Shown piece after piece: positions 22,797 to 41,700 of a DNA stretch of 64,000 nt. The DNA comes from Steinernema hermaphroditum. Lineage: Eukaryota; Nematoda; Chromadorea; Rhabditida; Steinernematidae. The stretch covers positions 11,408,001-11,472,000 of the forward strand of contig CM059625.1 of the NCBI GenBank assembly GCA_030435675.1. The letters run 5' to 3'. Each line of letters opens with the position of its first letter. Position 1 is the stretch's first letter. The position numbers were made by a program, and so were the translations under genes. A model generated the notes under the pieces. That model was not told where the DNA came from. It saw only the letters and a list, made by a program, of their open reading frames with translations, and did not search any database.

Positions 22797-25700
22797 ATGC
22801 CTTGCAGTAACGTAGATTTTTTTCGTTTTCGGAAGAAGGTGAGCATGAACGCAAACGACAGCCCTTATTTTTCAGTAAAAACATGCCTGAACATTCAGTT
22901 GAACAGATCATTGAAAGGAGAAATGGTCACCATTAAGCTTATCGCTCTTTATTGGCGCGAATTTCAGATAAATTTGGCAATCGGCTAATTGTACTACTGT
23001 TTTCAGAAGAGGAATTCAAACTTGTGGGAGGAGCCAGCTGATACGCTAGAGAATCCTATGAGCAATAGCAGTGGACGGCCGTCGTCCGGCGGAAGTGGTC
23101 CTGGACCAATTCGCAGCTTCTTTTCGAAGCTTCGGAAGCCAAGTGATCTGCAGATCAGCACTCAGGTTTGTGTTTAGATTGACGAAGAGTTTCTGGTCAT
23201 GATTTGAAGGGTTTCAAAAGTGTTACGTAATGAAGATAAACGGTGAAAAAGTTTCATGGTGGTAAATTGCGATTGGAAGTTGATATATTTGATTCTAACG
23301 TGCTGGCGATATACGTAAAATTAGCTATGTAGGGCGCATGCATGCACTGCCAGTTATTGGGCGCTTCCAGAGAAATAGAGTCGTAGTGAGGCGCCTGCCG
23401 TTATCCGTTCTATCGGCTGGAGCGTTCTCTGACTGCGCTTTTTGCAGGCTGCGTAAAGTGGTCGCTGCAGTTGAACAGCGTTGTTTTTTTCTGCCTTGCT
23501 CTTAGTTGAATCGGCCTGTTATTTCCCATCTATTATTGTAGGCGTGTATGTTTTCCTGTCTAGGAGAGTGTGCAATCTAAAGCATTCGTTTCTCAATCTA
23601 TTGGATACGTAAAGAAAACGTTGGATTATTTCACATTTACCTAGACTCGCCATTCAGTTGTGTATTGAGCCGGCTTTGATCGCTGCGTATTGTTGTTAAT
23701 ATGCCGCAGCGATTTCAATCTGCAGTGTACTAAAATATTTTTCTGGGTTGTTCAGCAGAACCAAAAAATGTTTTCCGGCCGTTCCACGTCGTCTCTTCTC
23801 CAGGTTACTACCCGCTTTTAGTATTTTCTAGAAATTTATAGAATCAAAAAATTTTAGAATAAGCCTGACGTCTAATATTAGTTCTCAAGCATTACTATTT
23901 AGGTGCAGGTGGGAAATCGTACATATGATGCGAGCGAGATTCAGAAGCTCATTCCTCAACTCGAGGAAACAATTGAGCGTAAAGAAAAGCAGCTACGACA
24001 GCAACAATATAATATCGACAATCATCTGAAACGCATTGCTGAATTGGAGTCAGAAATGAAGGCATACCAGGTAGTGTTTCATGAGGTCTGTTATTATTTA
24101 TTCAGATTGTTCAGACCGAATGCGACAAGCTCCGTTCCGTACTTGAGCAGACCGCTCAATCAACTCCAGGTACCGTTACGCCTACCAATGTGCAACCTCC
24201 TAACCTGTCGAAAACAACGGAGGAATTGCGAGCCGATTTGCAACAGGTGTTTAATTGTTTTCGGACTCGCATTAGGTTTAAGTTCAGGGCACTGCTCCCC
24301 CTCCCGAAGAAAATGTGCGCGCCAAAAAGTTGGCCGTTTCTGCTGAACCAGCTAAGCTCGACCAACACAAAACCACTCTCCAACACCACTCCAAGTCGGC
24401 AGGGTAAAAATCAATACTTTGCGGTTTTCCTTCAACTAAAGTATTTAGATCAAAACAGTTGATCCGTGATGCGGTTCAGAAGAATGATTTTTTGCGCAAG
24501 CTTGAGAAAGAACAAGTTATTGAACTTGTTGAATGCATGTATGAAATGCGAGCAAGAGCCGGTCAGTGGGTTATTCAAGAAGGCGAGCCTGGTGATCGTT
24601 TGTTCGTCATTTCGGGTAAATTCCTCTAGTTGTTCGATTTATGATTGTTGTTCTTTAGAGGGTCAACTTCAGGTCTCTCGTGAGGGACAGGTGCTCGGAA
24701 CGTTGGGACCAGGCACTGTTATGGGCGAGTTAGCAATTTTGTACAATTGTACTAGGTATATTCAATCTTGTGTGTACGGCATCACCGCTCCTTTTTTCAG
24801 GACTGCGAGTGTTCAAGCAAAGACTGATGTTCAATTATGGGTTCTGGATCGCAGTGTTTACCAAATGATTACTATGCGACTTGGCATGGAGCGTCACACC
24901 CAGCTGATGACATTCCTTCATAAGGTTTAGCTCGGCATGGTTAAGGTTTAATTGCTCCTTTTTTGAGGTTTCTATTTTTGAAAACCTCTCTGAAGATCGT
25001 ATCTCAAAGATGGCTGACGTTATGGATCAAGACTACTACGCCGGAGGGCATTATATCATTCGAGAAGGAGAAAAGGGAGACACATTTTTCGTCATTAATA
25101 GTGGACAAGTCCGTGTGACTCAAATGATTGAAGGGGAATCTGAACCACGCGAAATTCGTATTTTGAAGCAGGTAAAGCGCACATTAAAACAGTCGCATCT
25201 TGTAATTCCTTTAGGGAGACTTTTTCGGTGAAAAGGCTTTGCTTGGCGAGGAAGTACGAACTGCAAGTATTATCGCTATGAATCCTGGCGTTGAAGTATT
25301 GACTTTGGATCGAGAGTCGTTCCTCAAGCTTATTGGTGACCTGGAGGCTTTGAAGCGTGATTATGGTGACACCCATCGTCGTGCTACTGTGTAATTAACA
25401 TTGTTCGATGTATCTTTGTAGCGGGATATATATTTTCAGGAGCTCACGCGGCCAGGTAGAGCCACCAAGTCCAACAAAAGTTGCATTGGAGAAAGAGTTT
25501 GCTAACCTGCAATTACGTCAGCTTAAACGACTTGCAACTTTAGGTGTTGGAGGATTTGGGCGTGTGGAATTGGTTGGTTGTCAGTATAACTTTTGATTCT
25601 ATGCGGTATACCCATAGGTGTGCATCAATGGTGACAAGTCTAAAACTTTCGCCCTGAAGGCGTTGAAGAAGAAGCACATTGTTGATACTCGACAACAGGA

Positions 25701-26596
25701 GCATATTTTTGCTGAACGTAACATCATGCTGGAAACCAGATCTGACTGGATCGTTAGGTTTGTGTTATTATAAAAAGTATTAGGTGGTAATCAAAACTTT
25801 CAGGTTATATACTACATTCCGTGACAGCAAATACGTTTACATGCTCCTGGAGGTATGCCTTGGAGGAGAGCTTTGGACTACTCTGCGCGATCGAGGGCAC
25901 TTTGATGATTACACTGCTCGTTTCTACGTTGCTTGCGTTCTGGAGGGGCTAGAATATCTCCATCGCAAAAGCATTGTTTATCGCGACCTGAAGCCCGAAA
26001 ATTGTCTACTGACAAACACTGGATATCTCAAGCTTGTGGACTTCGGCTTTGCTAAGAAGCTTGCTAGTGGTCGTAAAACATGGACTTTTTGCGGAACTCC
26101 AGAATATGTCTCCCCTGAAATTATTCTGAACAAGGGTCATGATCAAGCTGCGGACTATTGGGCACTTGGTATCTACATTTGTGAGCTCATGCTTGGTCGC
26201 CCGCCGTTTCAAGCTGCTGATCCGATGAAGACGTACACGCTGATTTTGAAAGGTGTTGATGCCCTTGAGATCCCGAATCGCCGCATTGGTAAGACTGCGA
26301 CTGCCCTTGTCAAGAAACTATGCCGTGACAACCCCGGAGAACGTCTTGGATCTGGTAGTGGAGGCGTTAACGAGATTCGCAAACACCGGTAAGACTAAGA
26401 TACTCTGATATTACCATACCATCGGTTTTTTAGTTGGTTCATGGGTTTTGACTGGGAAGGTTTGCGATCCAGATCGCTTAAGGCGCCGATCCTGCCGAAA
26501 GTTATGAATGCTGCCGATGTGAGCAATTTCGACAACTACCCACCTGATCAAGATGTCCCACCTGACGAGTTTTCTGGATGGGACGACGGATTTTAA
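22797..26596 (+). CDS. egl-4: cGMP-dependent protein kinase (PKG)
   Basis: Fourteen exons: 22797-22838, 23007-23165, 23903-24070, 24106-24246, 24288-24403, 24449-24615, 24659-24755, 24801-24924, 24968-25171, 25215-25390, 25440-25572, 25618-25757, 25804-26388, 26434-26596; 804 aa. In order: Ser/Gly-rich N-terminus; coiled-coil dimerisation region (about 75-125); pseudosubstrate-like [11 protein letters not shown] (about 178-188); cyclic-nucleotide site A ([15 protein letters not shown]); site B ([15 protein letters not shown]); and kinase domain from about 493 with [29 protein letters not shown] and activation-loop Thr in TFCGTPEY. It ends with the AGC tail ([15 protein letters not shown]). 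PKG acts downstream of cGMP in sensory behaviour, body size and dauer decisions in C. elegans. The first coding exon is the least certain. Confidence 0.95.
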
Positions 26597-29527
26597 TAAT
26601 ATTTGTGCAAGGTTGCCATGACAATTCTTGGAGTATTGCCCGGTTTTTGATCTGTACGAAAAATCTGTGAATTCATAACGTATGTATTATACGATATTAT
26701 ATGTGGTTGGAAGACATGTGCTGTTTTGTCGTGATTAAAATTTAGCATTGCATCGCTGCCATTTTCTTCGTAACTTTAGGGTGTGTGATTGGTACGATTT
26801 GATTCACCTTTCGACGTCTTCAAGGAGGGGCCAGGAATATTCCGAGTTTACGAGTTTGATCTCCCGAATCAGTGGTACTAGATTATGCCAAACACCTATT
26901 ATGGCGCGAAGGGAGTAGAGATCACACTGTTGACACAGGATTTTTCTTTCATCGGTGCTGGGCACAATGTCCGACTTGTGGAGGTTTAGACGTTTCAATT
27001 TCATTCGCAACAGTCTTCACGTGGTCGTCGCGTGTTCGACATGCATGGCCATGGCCATTGAAGCATTCAAGAGAATCCGCAGTGAACTAAATGCAAGGCA
27101 GACAGAAAGAAATAGACAGACCAGACTTGCATAAGTCTCTACGATAATCAGACAGCATACCAGGCGGAGAAATGAGAAGGATTACATTGGCAGTTGGAAG
27201 AGTGTCCCTCTGCAGTGCGGTCTGTATACTCTGTTTTTTTCGATCACTGAAAAGGGCCTCAATCATCTCTTTGTACCACGAAGCATTCAAGATTTTTTCG
27301 TAGATCCCGGATGTTCGCTCGTCGTTTTCGACGCGCTGGTTCAGATTTTGCATCTCACGAGATGATTGAAGCCTTTTTCAGTGATTGGAAAAAGCAGAGT
27401 ATTGTAAGAGGTGAGTTATAAGAATTAGACAGACTGTCTGCAAGAACCAGACAAGGAGGAAATACCAGAATAGTGACTTGTTTCACAACGTTTTAAGCGT
27501 CGAGTCTAATTTTTTCCCTCAACATGTAATGTTTGAGGTGAAACCATGATCTACTAAAATCTTTTGTGATAGAATGTAGCGTACATTTCAGAGCGGTTCT
27601 CATTTTTAGGCTGATTTTCCTCTTCCTGCGAACATATTAGAAAACATATGACTGTACTTCCAAATGGTGAAGATGAATGCGCAGCCGTTTGACGACCCGG
27701 TTCAACTTCTTCTTATTTCCACTAGCATCACTGTCGCAAATTTCGTTTAAAAGCGCAAAAACTACGTATATTTTATGTAGTAACTTGCGTCTTATTTAAA
27801 AGCGCATGTACTAATTTTCAAGAACAGGTCAGGTAGAGTTCTTGGAACCGTTTTGGTTAATGATGCTGACTTCGTGCTCGAAAGCACTCATAAATCACAA
27901 CTGACATATAAGAATAACTGCATATGTATTATGAATTTGACCATATCTGAACTACACAATCCAGACAAGGGATCGAATTGGAAGTGTTGAAATTTTATCG
28001 CTGTGCAGCGCCGTCCACGCTCTCGAAAGAGTCATTTGAATTCCTGGTTCGATTTTCCGGTTCCCCAACGCATTCAGTCGCTCATGCTGGCGCTTCGAAG
28101 CATGAATATTTGGGGCTTACAGGGTGTTTTTTGGTTTCTTTGATGGTTTGTTAGAGTGAAATCGACAATATGCTCATTCCTGTATTGTGTAGCGCACGAT
28201 TTTTGTGAATTCTCAAAATCTCTGCCAACACATCGTCCGTTGCCCCTTATTTTCGTCCAAACCCGATTTCACGCCATTCGGGGCAATCTCAAACAGTGGG
28301 CAAGTAATCTTTTTTCGGCGCGCGCTCTCTGATGTTCCCGAATACGCCTAAAGCAGTGGATAACGGCTTAATTCAATCGCTTATACATCAGCATGCGCCA
28401 GCTATACGCGTTGAAAAGCGTCTCAGTCAGACGAGCTGCGCTTCTAGCCTTCCGAGGCCATGGGCAATCCACTTTTTCGCGCAAATTGCCGTTCGACATT
28501 TTCAGTTGTTCCCATATAAGTGACAGGCAGTCATTAGAGACTAGGATTCCCAGTGCAATGATGCCCAGCATAACTTTTGAGATGAGCAGATGCGCCAAAT
28601 GGTTAGAACGTTTCGTGTTGAAATCGTACAATCTCTTTTGCCTCTGATTGAGGCATCCAAATGACGTGTTCCACTTGGAGTCTTCGTGTCTATTCAGAAG
28701 TTACTGATTTGTTTGGTCACGAGAAGTAACAAAGAAAATAAGCAACGAAAGGGGCCCATTCGTTCAGTTCTTTTCCAGCGTGTTTGTGTTGTCTGGGGTG
28801 TGATAACAAGTCATGTGTCGCATAAGCAGTTGTTTTAATTTATTTATATCGGCACCACTTCAACCGCTATGTTTGTTTTAGTGAATCACAACCAAAGTTT
28901 TCTATTTGGGCAATTAGGCCCTCAGCTGTGAGTGAGACTTGGACGCTCATCGGAACTCAAGCTAATTTGCATGCCTAAGTGGGTACCGCGATGCACTGAA
29001 ATTCTACCTCCCTCGAAGTAAAGTCATCCATTTGTCGTTAATTAGACTGACTGAAAAGCGGCACCGAACAATTTTCTCTTTTCTATTTCGACTTTAGCTT
29101 TAAGGAAGTTGCTGTATGTACGAAGAAGACAAATAAATGCTCACAGTGCGTCAGCACCAATCTCGTATTTCACTTATTTATGAGCCTTATTAGCTAGACC
29201 TTTTCGTGGGACTGTTCCGCTCCCTTCGTTCATAATTGTCGAGGCTCACGCACGGGAAACAAATTGTTTTCGGAGTTCTCGTGTATATCCACTTCGCCTC
29301 GTGCTGCGCTCTCTGATGCATACCATTATGATGCATCGATCCCGACGAATTCTAAACGGAAACGATGCCACTCGTTTTTGTAAACATCCTTTGAAAAGCT
29401 TGAAGTCGTGACGCCTTCAGAAATACTTCTGACGCTTTGCGAGACGCTCTAACTTGAAATTTTTGTCATTAAAGGGAAGACCGGTCGTCCAAAAAGGAAA
29501 ACACTTGAGTAGAAGGAACTTTTCTTC
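26597..29527. other. Intergenic with one degenerate inverted repeat
   Basis: About 2.9 kb between egl-4 and the next plus-strand gene. No supported gene. An imperfect inverted repeat at 27218-27410 is listed separately. Confidence 0.4.
27218..27410. repeat. Imperfect inverted repeat, about 50-bp arms
   Basis: The left arm (about 27218-27268, ...ACTCTG...GATCACTGAAAAGGG.CTCAATCATC) resembles the reverse complement of the right arm (27361-27410), with a 92-bp spacer. Several mismatches and single-base gaps suggest an old foldback or decayed MITE. No target duplication was recognised. Confidence 0.6.
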
Positions 29528-31460
29528 ATGTTCAACAGCCACAAGAACATGCTTTCCCCTCGCACACACGTCTTCGTTATCCCAGCCACCGAGGAACTTC
29601 TCGAACAGTTCCGAGAACAGCTCCACGAAGAATCGGAGCCAACTGGGCAGTCGCTTACCTTCTCCTCTGTTTCACCCTCTTCGGTCCACTTGTGCATACC
29701 TTCCTCGACTACAGTACTTTTGCTTGGCCGGACGGTTAATGAAGATGCAAAAAATCTCATTTCCAATATCCTTCGACTAAGATTAACATGGGTAACGATG
29801 CATAACTTCAAACCGAATAGCTCTTTTTAGAATACAACTGACCTTCTCATCATTGCCAAACACGAATTGACCGCACCTGATAAGGAAGCAATTGAGCGTT
29901 TCGTCGAGAAGGCGAGACGTGAATGGTCAGAAACGTGGGGTGAGGAGCTTGCAAGATTACGGTAACTGCACATGGTAGCAGTCAAATGATCTGAAATTCA
30001 GGAAACTACGACCATGCAAAACTTTGGAGGACAGAATTCAGACAGTTCGAAAATGGGCAAAAAGGGCGGAGCTACCGGTCGACCTGGCTATCGTCGAAGA
30101 AGGCGATATTAAGGTAACTTTCGCTCTTTTATGGTAACACGCAATACGCAGATAAAGGTTACCGCTTCATATTTTCATAGAAACAAAGAGTCGACCCATC
30201 GTAACACCATTCCATGTAGAAATCACAACAATGGTCGGTACAATTCGCGTTCGTGTAAGGGGGTCTAGATGATTAACAAAAGAGTAAAACAGCTTTCGCC
30301 CTTAAGAGATCAAATGTACAGATCTAATAGAAATAAAAGCACTTTTAGAATGAACTCACAATGCACCTTCACATTGGAGGGCCATTCCGACTTTCTCCTG
30401 TTCTGGGCCCTTCATTGTCGCTGAAACCACCGGTAATTGCTCTTGTTAACTCACCAGCGCGTATTTTGAGGCTCTACACTGGGCTAACTGGCCTCATGAG
30501 AGCGAGCTGCAAGTATCTTTGCGAGCGGAACTACCCGAAAACTGCGTAACTGAAGAGTTTTTCCGCAAAATCACTGAAAAAGTGAAGAATACCTTTACGT
30601 GGGACTACGTCTACGATTGGGTCAGTGGCGTTTTCGTAAAACAAAACGAGGTACGTTCAAAGTGAAGAAAGAAGACTTAATTAAACTTTTGTCAGGTAAA
30701 AATTGTCGTGAGCGAGGTGAGGAAGAGTGTGGTAGAAATGGCAGCGCGAGTCGACATCGACGAGCTGGAAGAGGACCACGAAAGGGCGATGAGGACTTTG
30801 TGGCCTTTGTTTGCTCCAGTAGTGGCTTCTTTCGCACAAAACGCCCTTGAAATTCCACATACGGTACTATAATCATGTTTACTACAGAAAGCACTGATTG
30901 CATAATTCCCAGATGTACTTGGTTCTGGTCGGAGCACCGTTCTTCAACAAAGAGGTCAGTCATAGTGCTCGCGCCTTCGAGATTACCGAACTTCTCTGCG
31001 CACTCAATATAGCACGGAATGTCGTCTTCCGCGTGGAAGACGAAAGTGTTCGCCTACAAGTAGACAACGTCTTTCCAGGTGATCCCGAATAGACTCCCAC
31101 AAATACATGAACTTTGTAGATCGCCGACCAAAAACGGCAGCAGACATTTGGACAAACGATGTTCGGATCGAGATAATAGCCACTCCGACCAGCCCGCAGG
31201 AGACCAACAACTTCGCCATTGAAGAGAATCGAACAGCTAGCAGCGAAAGTCCAATGTTCCTGAGCGCGTTCAAGTCGAAGCAGAAGGGTCGCAGAGTTTC
31301 CTTTGGGGCCATACGTTTGCTCCCCGCTTTCGGAGACGAACCAGGGCCTTCAAACGCTTTACACGTGGAACACCCGATCCTAGAGGACCATTCAGTCGTC
31401 TCTGATTACGTTGACCGTTTGCTCAACGGAATAATGGAAGAAACAATTACACCACGATAA
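29528..31460 (+). CDS. Unrecognised multi-exon protein with an RVxF (PP1-docking) motif
   Basis: Nine exons: 29528-29791, 29831-29961, 30002-30113, 30189-30254, 30349-30416, 30458-30650, 30696-30863, 30913-31078, 31120-31460; about 502 aa. I do not recognise the family. It has a charged helical region at about 95-165 (KEAIERFVEKARREW, RIQTVRKWAKRAELP), a beta-rich middle (VTPFHVEITTMVGTIRV, LTMHLHIGGPFRL), a second helical region at about 235-335 and a Ser/Pro-rich tail. RVSF at residues 448-451 (31293-31304), preceded by KQKGR, matches the PP1-docking consensus. The joint into exon 4 is weak: frame needs an AAAG acceptor at 30188, not the TTCATAG at 30180. The short intron 5 (30417-30457) has a poor donor. 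That it is a gene is likely; exons 4 and 5 are provisional. Confidence 0.6.
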
Positions 31461-31622
31461 GCCAAATACGAAAGCCATACTTGAACTGAAATTTATAATG
31501 TACAATGAAATGCCTACTATGAAAAGAACTATCTCCTAATCTGCCGCGAACCCGCAATATTTATTAGTGTTCGTCTTCTCAGACGAAAGTGGGCAGGCTT
31601 TGTAGTAAAAAGCTATGTGAAG

Positions 31623-33054
31623 CTACCGGAAAAATGACAGAATGAACGGAATCGAGAAAGCAATCGCCGCATATCCGAAAGTAACTATGACCAAGGTTTG
31701 CAGTTTCAGCTTCGATTCCAAATTCTTCTCCGTTTGGCTTAGAAGCATCTCCATGTCGCTTCCAACGTAAACTACGCCAGAGGGGTCTGCTTTCAGACTC
31801 TTGTCTAACTGGATGAGCCTTTTGAGCTCGGCCAGTTGTTCATTTATCTTGGTGTGCTAAACAAAATAAATGTACAGAATCAATTCAGAGAAAGTTCGCC
31901 TACTTGACCCTCGATCGTTCTCACGATTTGTTCGGAGTTTCCCTCGGCTTTTTCGATTGGAGCTACTTGAGGTGAATCCAAGCGTAGGATTTCTTTCATG
32001 TCAACGATGAACTTATTCACCTGGAATTGCTGACTTAATCAAATCCGCTGGTCAAAAATGAACCTGGCTTTGTTCCTCGTTGATTATTTTAGTGATCTGA
32101 TCGAGCACAGGTTGAATCTGTTGAGTTGATGGGATCATCTCACGGATGTGCCGCATCCGCAATTCATTTCCTATTGATGTTCCAACAATGCCCAACACGG
32201 CGCCAATCAACGAAGCTGTGACCGACCAGTATTTTGTGCGTTCTGCTCTTTCACGTTCCTTTTCATGACTACTTCGAACCTGAATACGGGCATTACTTAA
32301 CCTAACATTGCTGTTTTGTGTATTTGATGTTATTTTGATGTCACTATTAAATGGGTCTAAGAATTCCGGAATTTCCAAAAAGATGTCACGAGAGAATCGA
32401 CAACATGCGATTTCATGTGGTTGGTATCAGTTGTTAAATATGAAGACTTGGTTCAAGTTAAGAACTAGTCAATATCGCCTATGGAATAGGTTTTTTAAAC
32501 TCGCTCATGATTATGAGAAGTCGGTTCTACAGGATTCGATGCAGCAGTCGTTGAAGACAGCTTTGTTTGGTTAGGTCATTAGTGGGGTACCTTATTCGAT
32601 AATTCGTGGAAAGCCTCGCGCTCTTTGTTCTCAATCATCTCGAACTCTTCTAGAAGTTTTCGCTCCTTCTTCATGGTTGCGTGTTCTTCTGTTAACAGAT
32701 GGAGATACCTGAGTGGATGTGCCTGGATGACTGACAATTCGAAGGCACGTCTTACTTGTCTTCTCCTCTTGACGTGCGATTTAATTCCGAATGAATTTCC
32801 TCTAGTCTTGAATGCAGAGCGCGTAATTCGTACTGCTTATTGCGGCGAGAGAGCTGAGCGGTACTTAACTTCTCTTCGCATTGAACAACTCCACTTTGGG
32901 CTTCTTTGACAGCAGTCAGGCCAATAACATCCTCGTAGTACTGGAAAATAGCATCGAGGCGAGAGTGCGCGGGAGGTGACACCACAGAAGATCGAGTAAC
33001 GGGTGAACAGTTGAATAGGCGTCGCGACCCGACCACCAGCCAACGGGACCCCAT
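31623..33054 (-). CDS. CCDC51/MITOK, mitochondrial ATP-sensitive potassium channel subunit
   Basis: Five exons: 33054-32756, 32708-32591, 32279-32064, 32020-31904, 31856-31623; 327 aa. The ATG is 10 nt after a gtttcag acceptor. The N-terminus is basic and hydrophobic (MGSRWLVVGSRRLF), as for mitochondrial import. Then YYEDVIGLTAVKEAQ and a coiled coil, the diagnostic RSSHEKERERAERTKYWS leading into a first membrane span (ASLIGAVLGIVGTSIG), a second coiled region, and a second span at the C-terminus (LVIVTFGYAAIAFSIPFILSFF). This order matches vertebrate CCDC51, which forms the inner-membrane mitoKATP channel with ABCB8. Intron 2 is the long one (311 nt); the others are about 43-51 nt. Confidence 0.9.
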
Positions 33055-35909
33055 GACGAGGATTCTGAAACGCTCATGCTGGAGAAGGGGCAGAAGCAAA
33101 ACGCGAAACTTAAGAGGAGATTTAATCACGCAACAACTGCAGCAAAAAGTTGCCTGCTTTTCGGAAGCAGGGAAATCGAGGCGAGACACCACGGTCGAAG
33201 TCGCCTTGTACAAAGATCCTATTGAAGAGATGGGGGTGGGTACAGTTTTGTCACCTATATAGTTAGTGGGTGATGCTTATTTTTGTTTGTGTGAAAAGAA
33301 CAGAAGCAGTGCTTCCAATGATTTAGAAGCACCGAATCCTCGTCATTTCTTCGTCAACTTTCGATTGAGCACGAACTCGAATCTTGAGATACTCTCAAAC
33401 ATTCGAGAAATTCGAACGCGGACATGATATCTGAATTGCAAGGGGGCCACGTGTATGAAATGATGTTTTCAAAAAGAACAAAGAGTCAATCAGGAGAACC
33501 GAAGACGAAAAGAGTGAATTCAATTTATCTCCGCGTCTCGTTCATGTTTCTCTTTCGAAGAGGTTCTGGTGAACTGTGGAGACGACTGTCGATATTCTTG
33601 GCATAACACTGACGAATTGACTTTAAAGAGGTGCTTGGCATAGTCCAAGAATAGAAACTTTTCGAACAGTTGTTTCAAAAGAAGTTTAAAAAAAGGAGGG
33701 TCGGGTATCACATGCGCAGTTTTAGGAAAATCAACGAAGTAGATGCAAGTATTCGTGAGCAAAAAGGAGCCAGCAACGTCAGAGCAAAGAAGAACAGAGC
33801 GACTACACAGCCGCCTCACTCAAATCGGATCAACTTAAAATTCATGTACAAAGACTCTTGATGTACCTTTTACTCATTTTTCACGTTGTTTTATTGTTTT
33901 CGACAATGTTAGAAACAATATTTTTCATGTTTGGTACAGCCTACAATCAAATTCCTCAATGAGAGGGCCTGGAATTTAAGTAGGTACCTGCTTTGATTAC
34001 TGGAGAGCAACAAAGTGCTAATTGCGTATGTCGTTCCTCAGCCAAAAGTTCTACTCTTTATTTTTGTGTTGCTTGTAGTTCACATGTGCTCTTATCAAAA
34101 CAAGTCATATATATTTTAGTTCGTTTTACACATGTACTGAGCAAATCATGTCTTCAGATTTTCCACGAATTGGCCCCCTCGCCTTTAAGCACTTTAGCAG
34201 GTGGTTTTAGCTTCAAAACAACTGGATGTGATCACCACTTGGATACCATGGCTTAAGTCATAAACGATATATTGGCGGAGCCATAGTTTTTCTCCGCTCC
34301 CACGACATTGCTCTTTTTAAACGGTCGAGAAGGCAGTTCCGTTTTTCCACCATTTGGACAGTCGTCGGGATCGGCGTGTGAATGCGTGGGTGATCGTACG
34401 GCGATCGTGATCGTTCCGCAGGTGTCAGCAGTGGGTCTCCGGAGTTCGAACAGAAAGTGATGCGGATAAAGGGGAGGCGTGGGTGAACGTGGGAGAACGA
34501 GCTCCGATCACTTTACGACTGACGTAAAAAGTGATCTCCAAAATATCCCAGCTCTGTGCTCTATACTCTCTGTGAGGTCAATTGCACTGTGAGTTCATAC
34601 AAACAACCCATGTGGCCCCTGTGCCTCCCACTCGCAGGTTGTGCTTCTGCTGGTCCCTTGCTCATCGAACAGAACAGTCGTCGGCCCTTGGCGTCAACAT
34701 AAACGAATGGCCAGCAGAACAACTGTTTCAACAATTATTTGTTGATATGCTATGGGATCAAAAAAAGCCATCGATTTGCATCGACTGGCCAAAGGCACTT
34801 GAAAGGCAACGCCGCCGACAATCGGAACGTTTCATCGGCAGGAAATGTAAATACCAAAGACTGAACATTCCGTCTGCAGATTGGAAACTGCGAAAGGAAA
34901 CATAAAGTGATCATTTAGCACAAAGGGAAGCATTTTTGCGGCCCTCACCAAATGTTTACTGTGTCCTCGAAGGTGCCTATAGAGACTGTAGGGAATGTGG
35001 TTGCCAAGAGACCATCCAGAATCAGTGTTCACGAAAGAATGCTTTCTGTTAAGGAAAACAGTTTCCGCTGTGATTGTCTGTTAGGCGATCAGTAGCATTT
35101 CCAATCAACGATGACTTTCACGGCCATGGCCAAACAACCACGAGTGAATAATGCGCATGGCGAAAAGTGTGTTTGACTGTGTTTTCTTTGGAGAAATGCA
35201 TGATACGTCAAATCCTATGTATACACCGATGAAATTCTTCGAACGTTGCTGATTCACCGCGCTGATTCCCTTCCGACGTCGTCGACATTTCCATTTGCCC
35301 TTCAGCGATCTTTTAGTCCATCAGCAATGGAAGAATCTCGAATCGTTCCAACGCCTAGTACCACGAGGAACCATTTGGAATTGCTCATTAGCGAACACGG
35401 AATGTCCTTGCACGAAAAGGGTTTTATTAAAAGGGGTTTTTGGAGTTTGCAACGCAACTTTATGCACCCTCACCGTCTTGGTCAATGTTCTGAAAAGGAC
35501 CCCGCCAATGCAGTGCTCTATGTGCAAATGTTTTGATAGAGTGGCGACTGTCCACATGGGTTAGTGACTTTGCGACTGCACCTGAGGTTCTGCCAGATGA
35601 GCTGACCTTGTTGGTCTGCGAGGGCGAGCAGGTAGGCGCGAACTGACCTACCACCGACTGGCTGGACAGCCGATCGGGCTCCGGTGGGTGGGTGAGCACA
35701 GAGAAGCGAGAGTGAATTGCAGGCAGAGAACGAGCGAGACTGCAGCAGCCGCCGCAGCCGCTCTGCTGTTGCTGCCGCGCCGCGAAAACTGACTTGGTGG
35801 TATTAGTCGCCCTCTTCGCATTCCAGCCTGTCCGGCATTTTGTTGTCTGCGTGCCGGAGTCTCCTTACTGTTGCGTGATATGAGCCACTGCTGAACAGTC
35901 TCGCCAGCC
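33055..35909. other. Divergent region between MITOK and vinculin
   Basis: About 2.9 kb. No supported gene. The last 250 bp before the vinculin ATG are GC-rich with CAG/CCG runs (about 35740-35800), as in a 5' UTR or promoter. A small hairpin (GCGGAG/CTCCGC) occurs at 34275-34297. Confidence 0.4.

Positions 35910-41700
<5,791 letters not shown>

Noticed and set aside
30181..30188. Acceptor TTCATAG at 30180 for exon 4 of the unassigned gene
   Set aside because: It runs into a stop after seven codons in the required phase; the weak AAAG acceptor eight bases later keeps a long open frame.
34275..34297. GCGGAG/CTCCGC hairpin
   Set aside because: Only six base pairs; too short to call more than chance.
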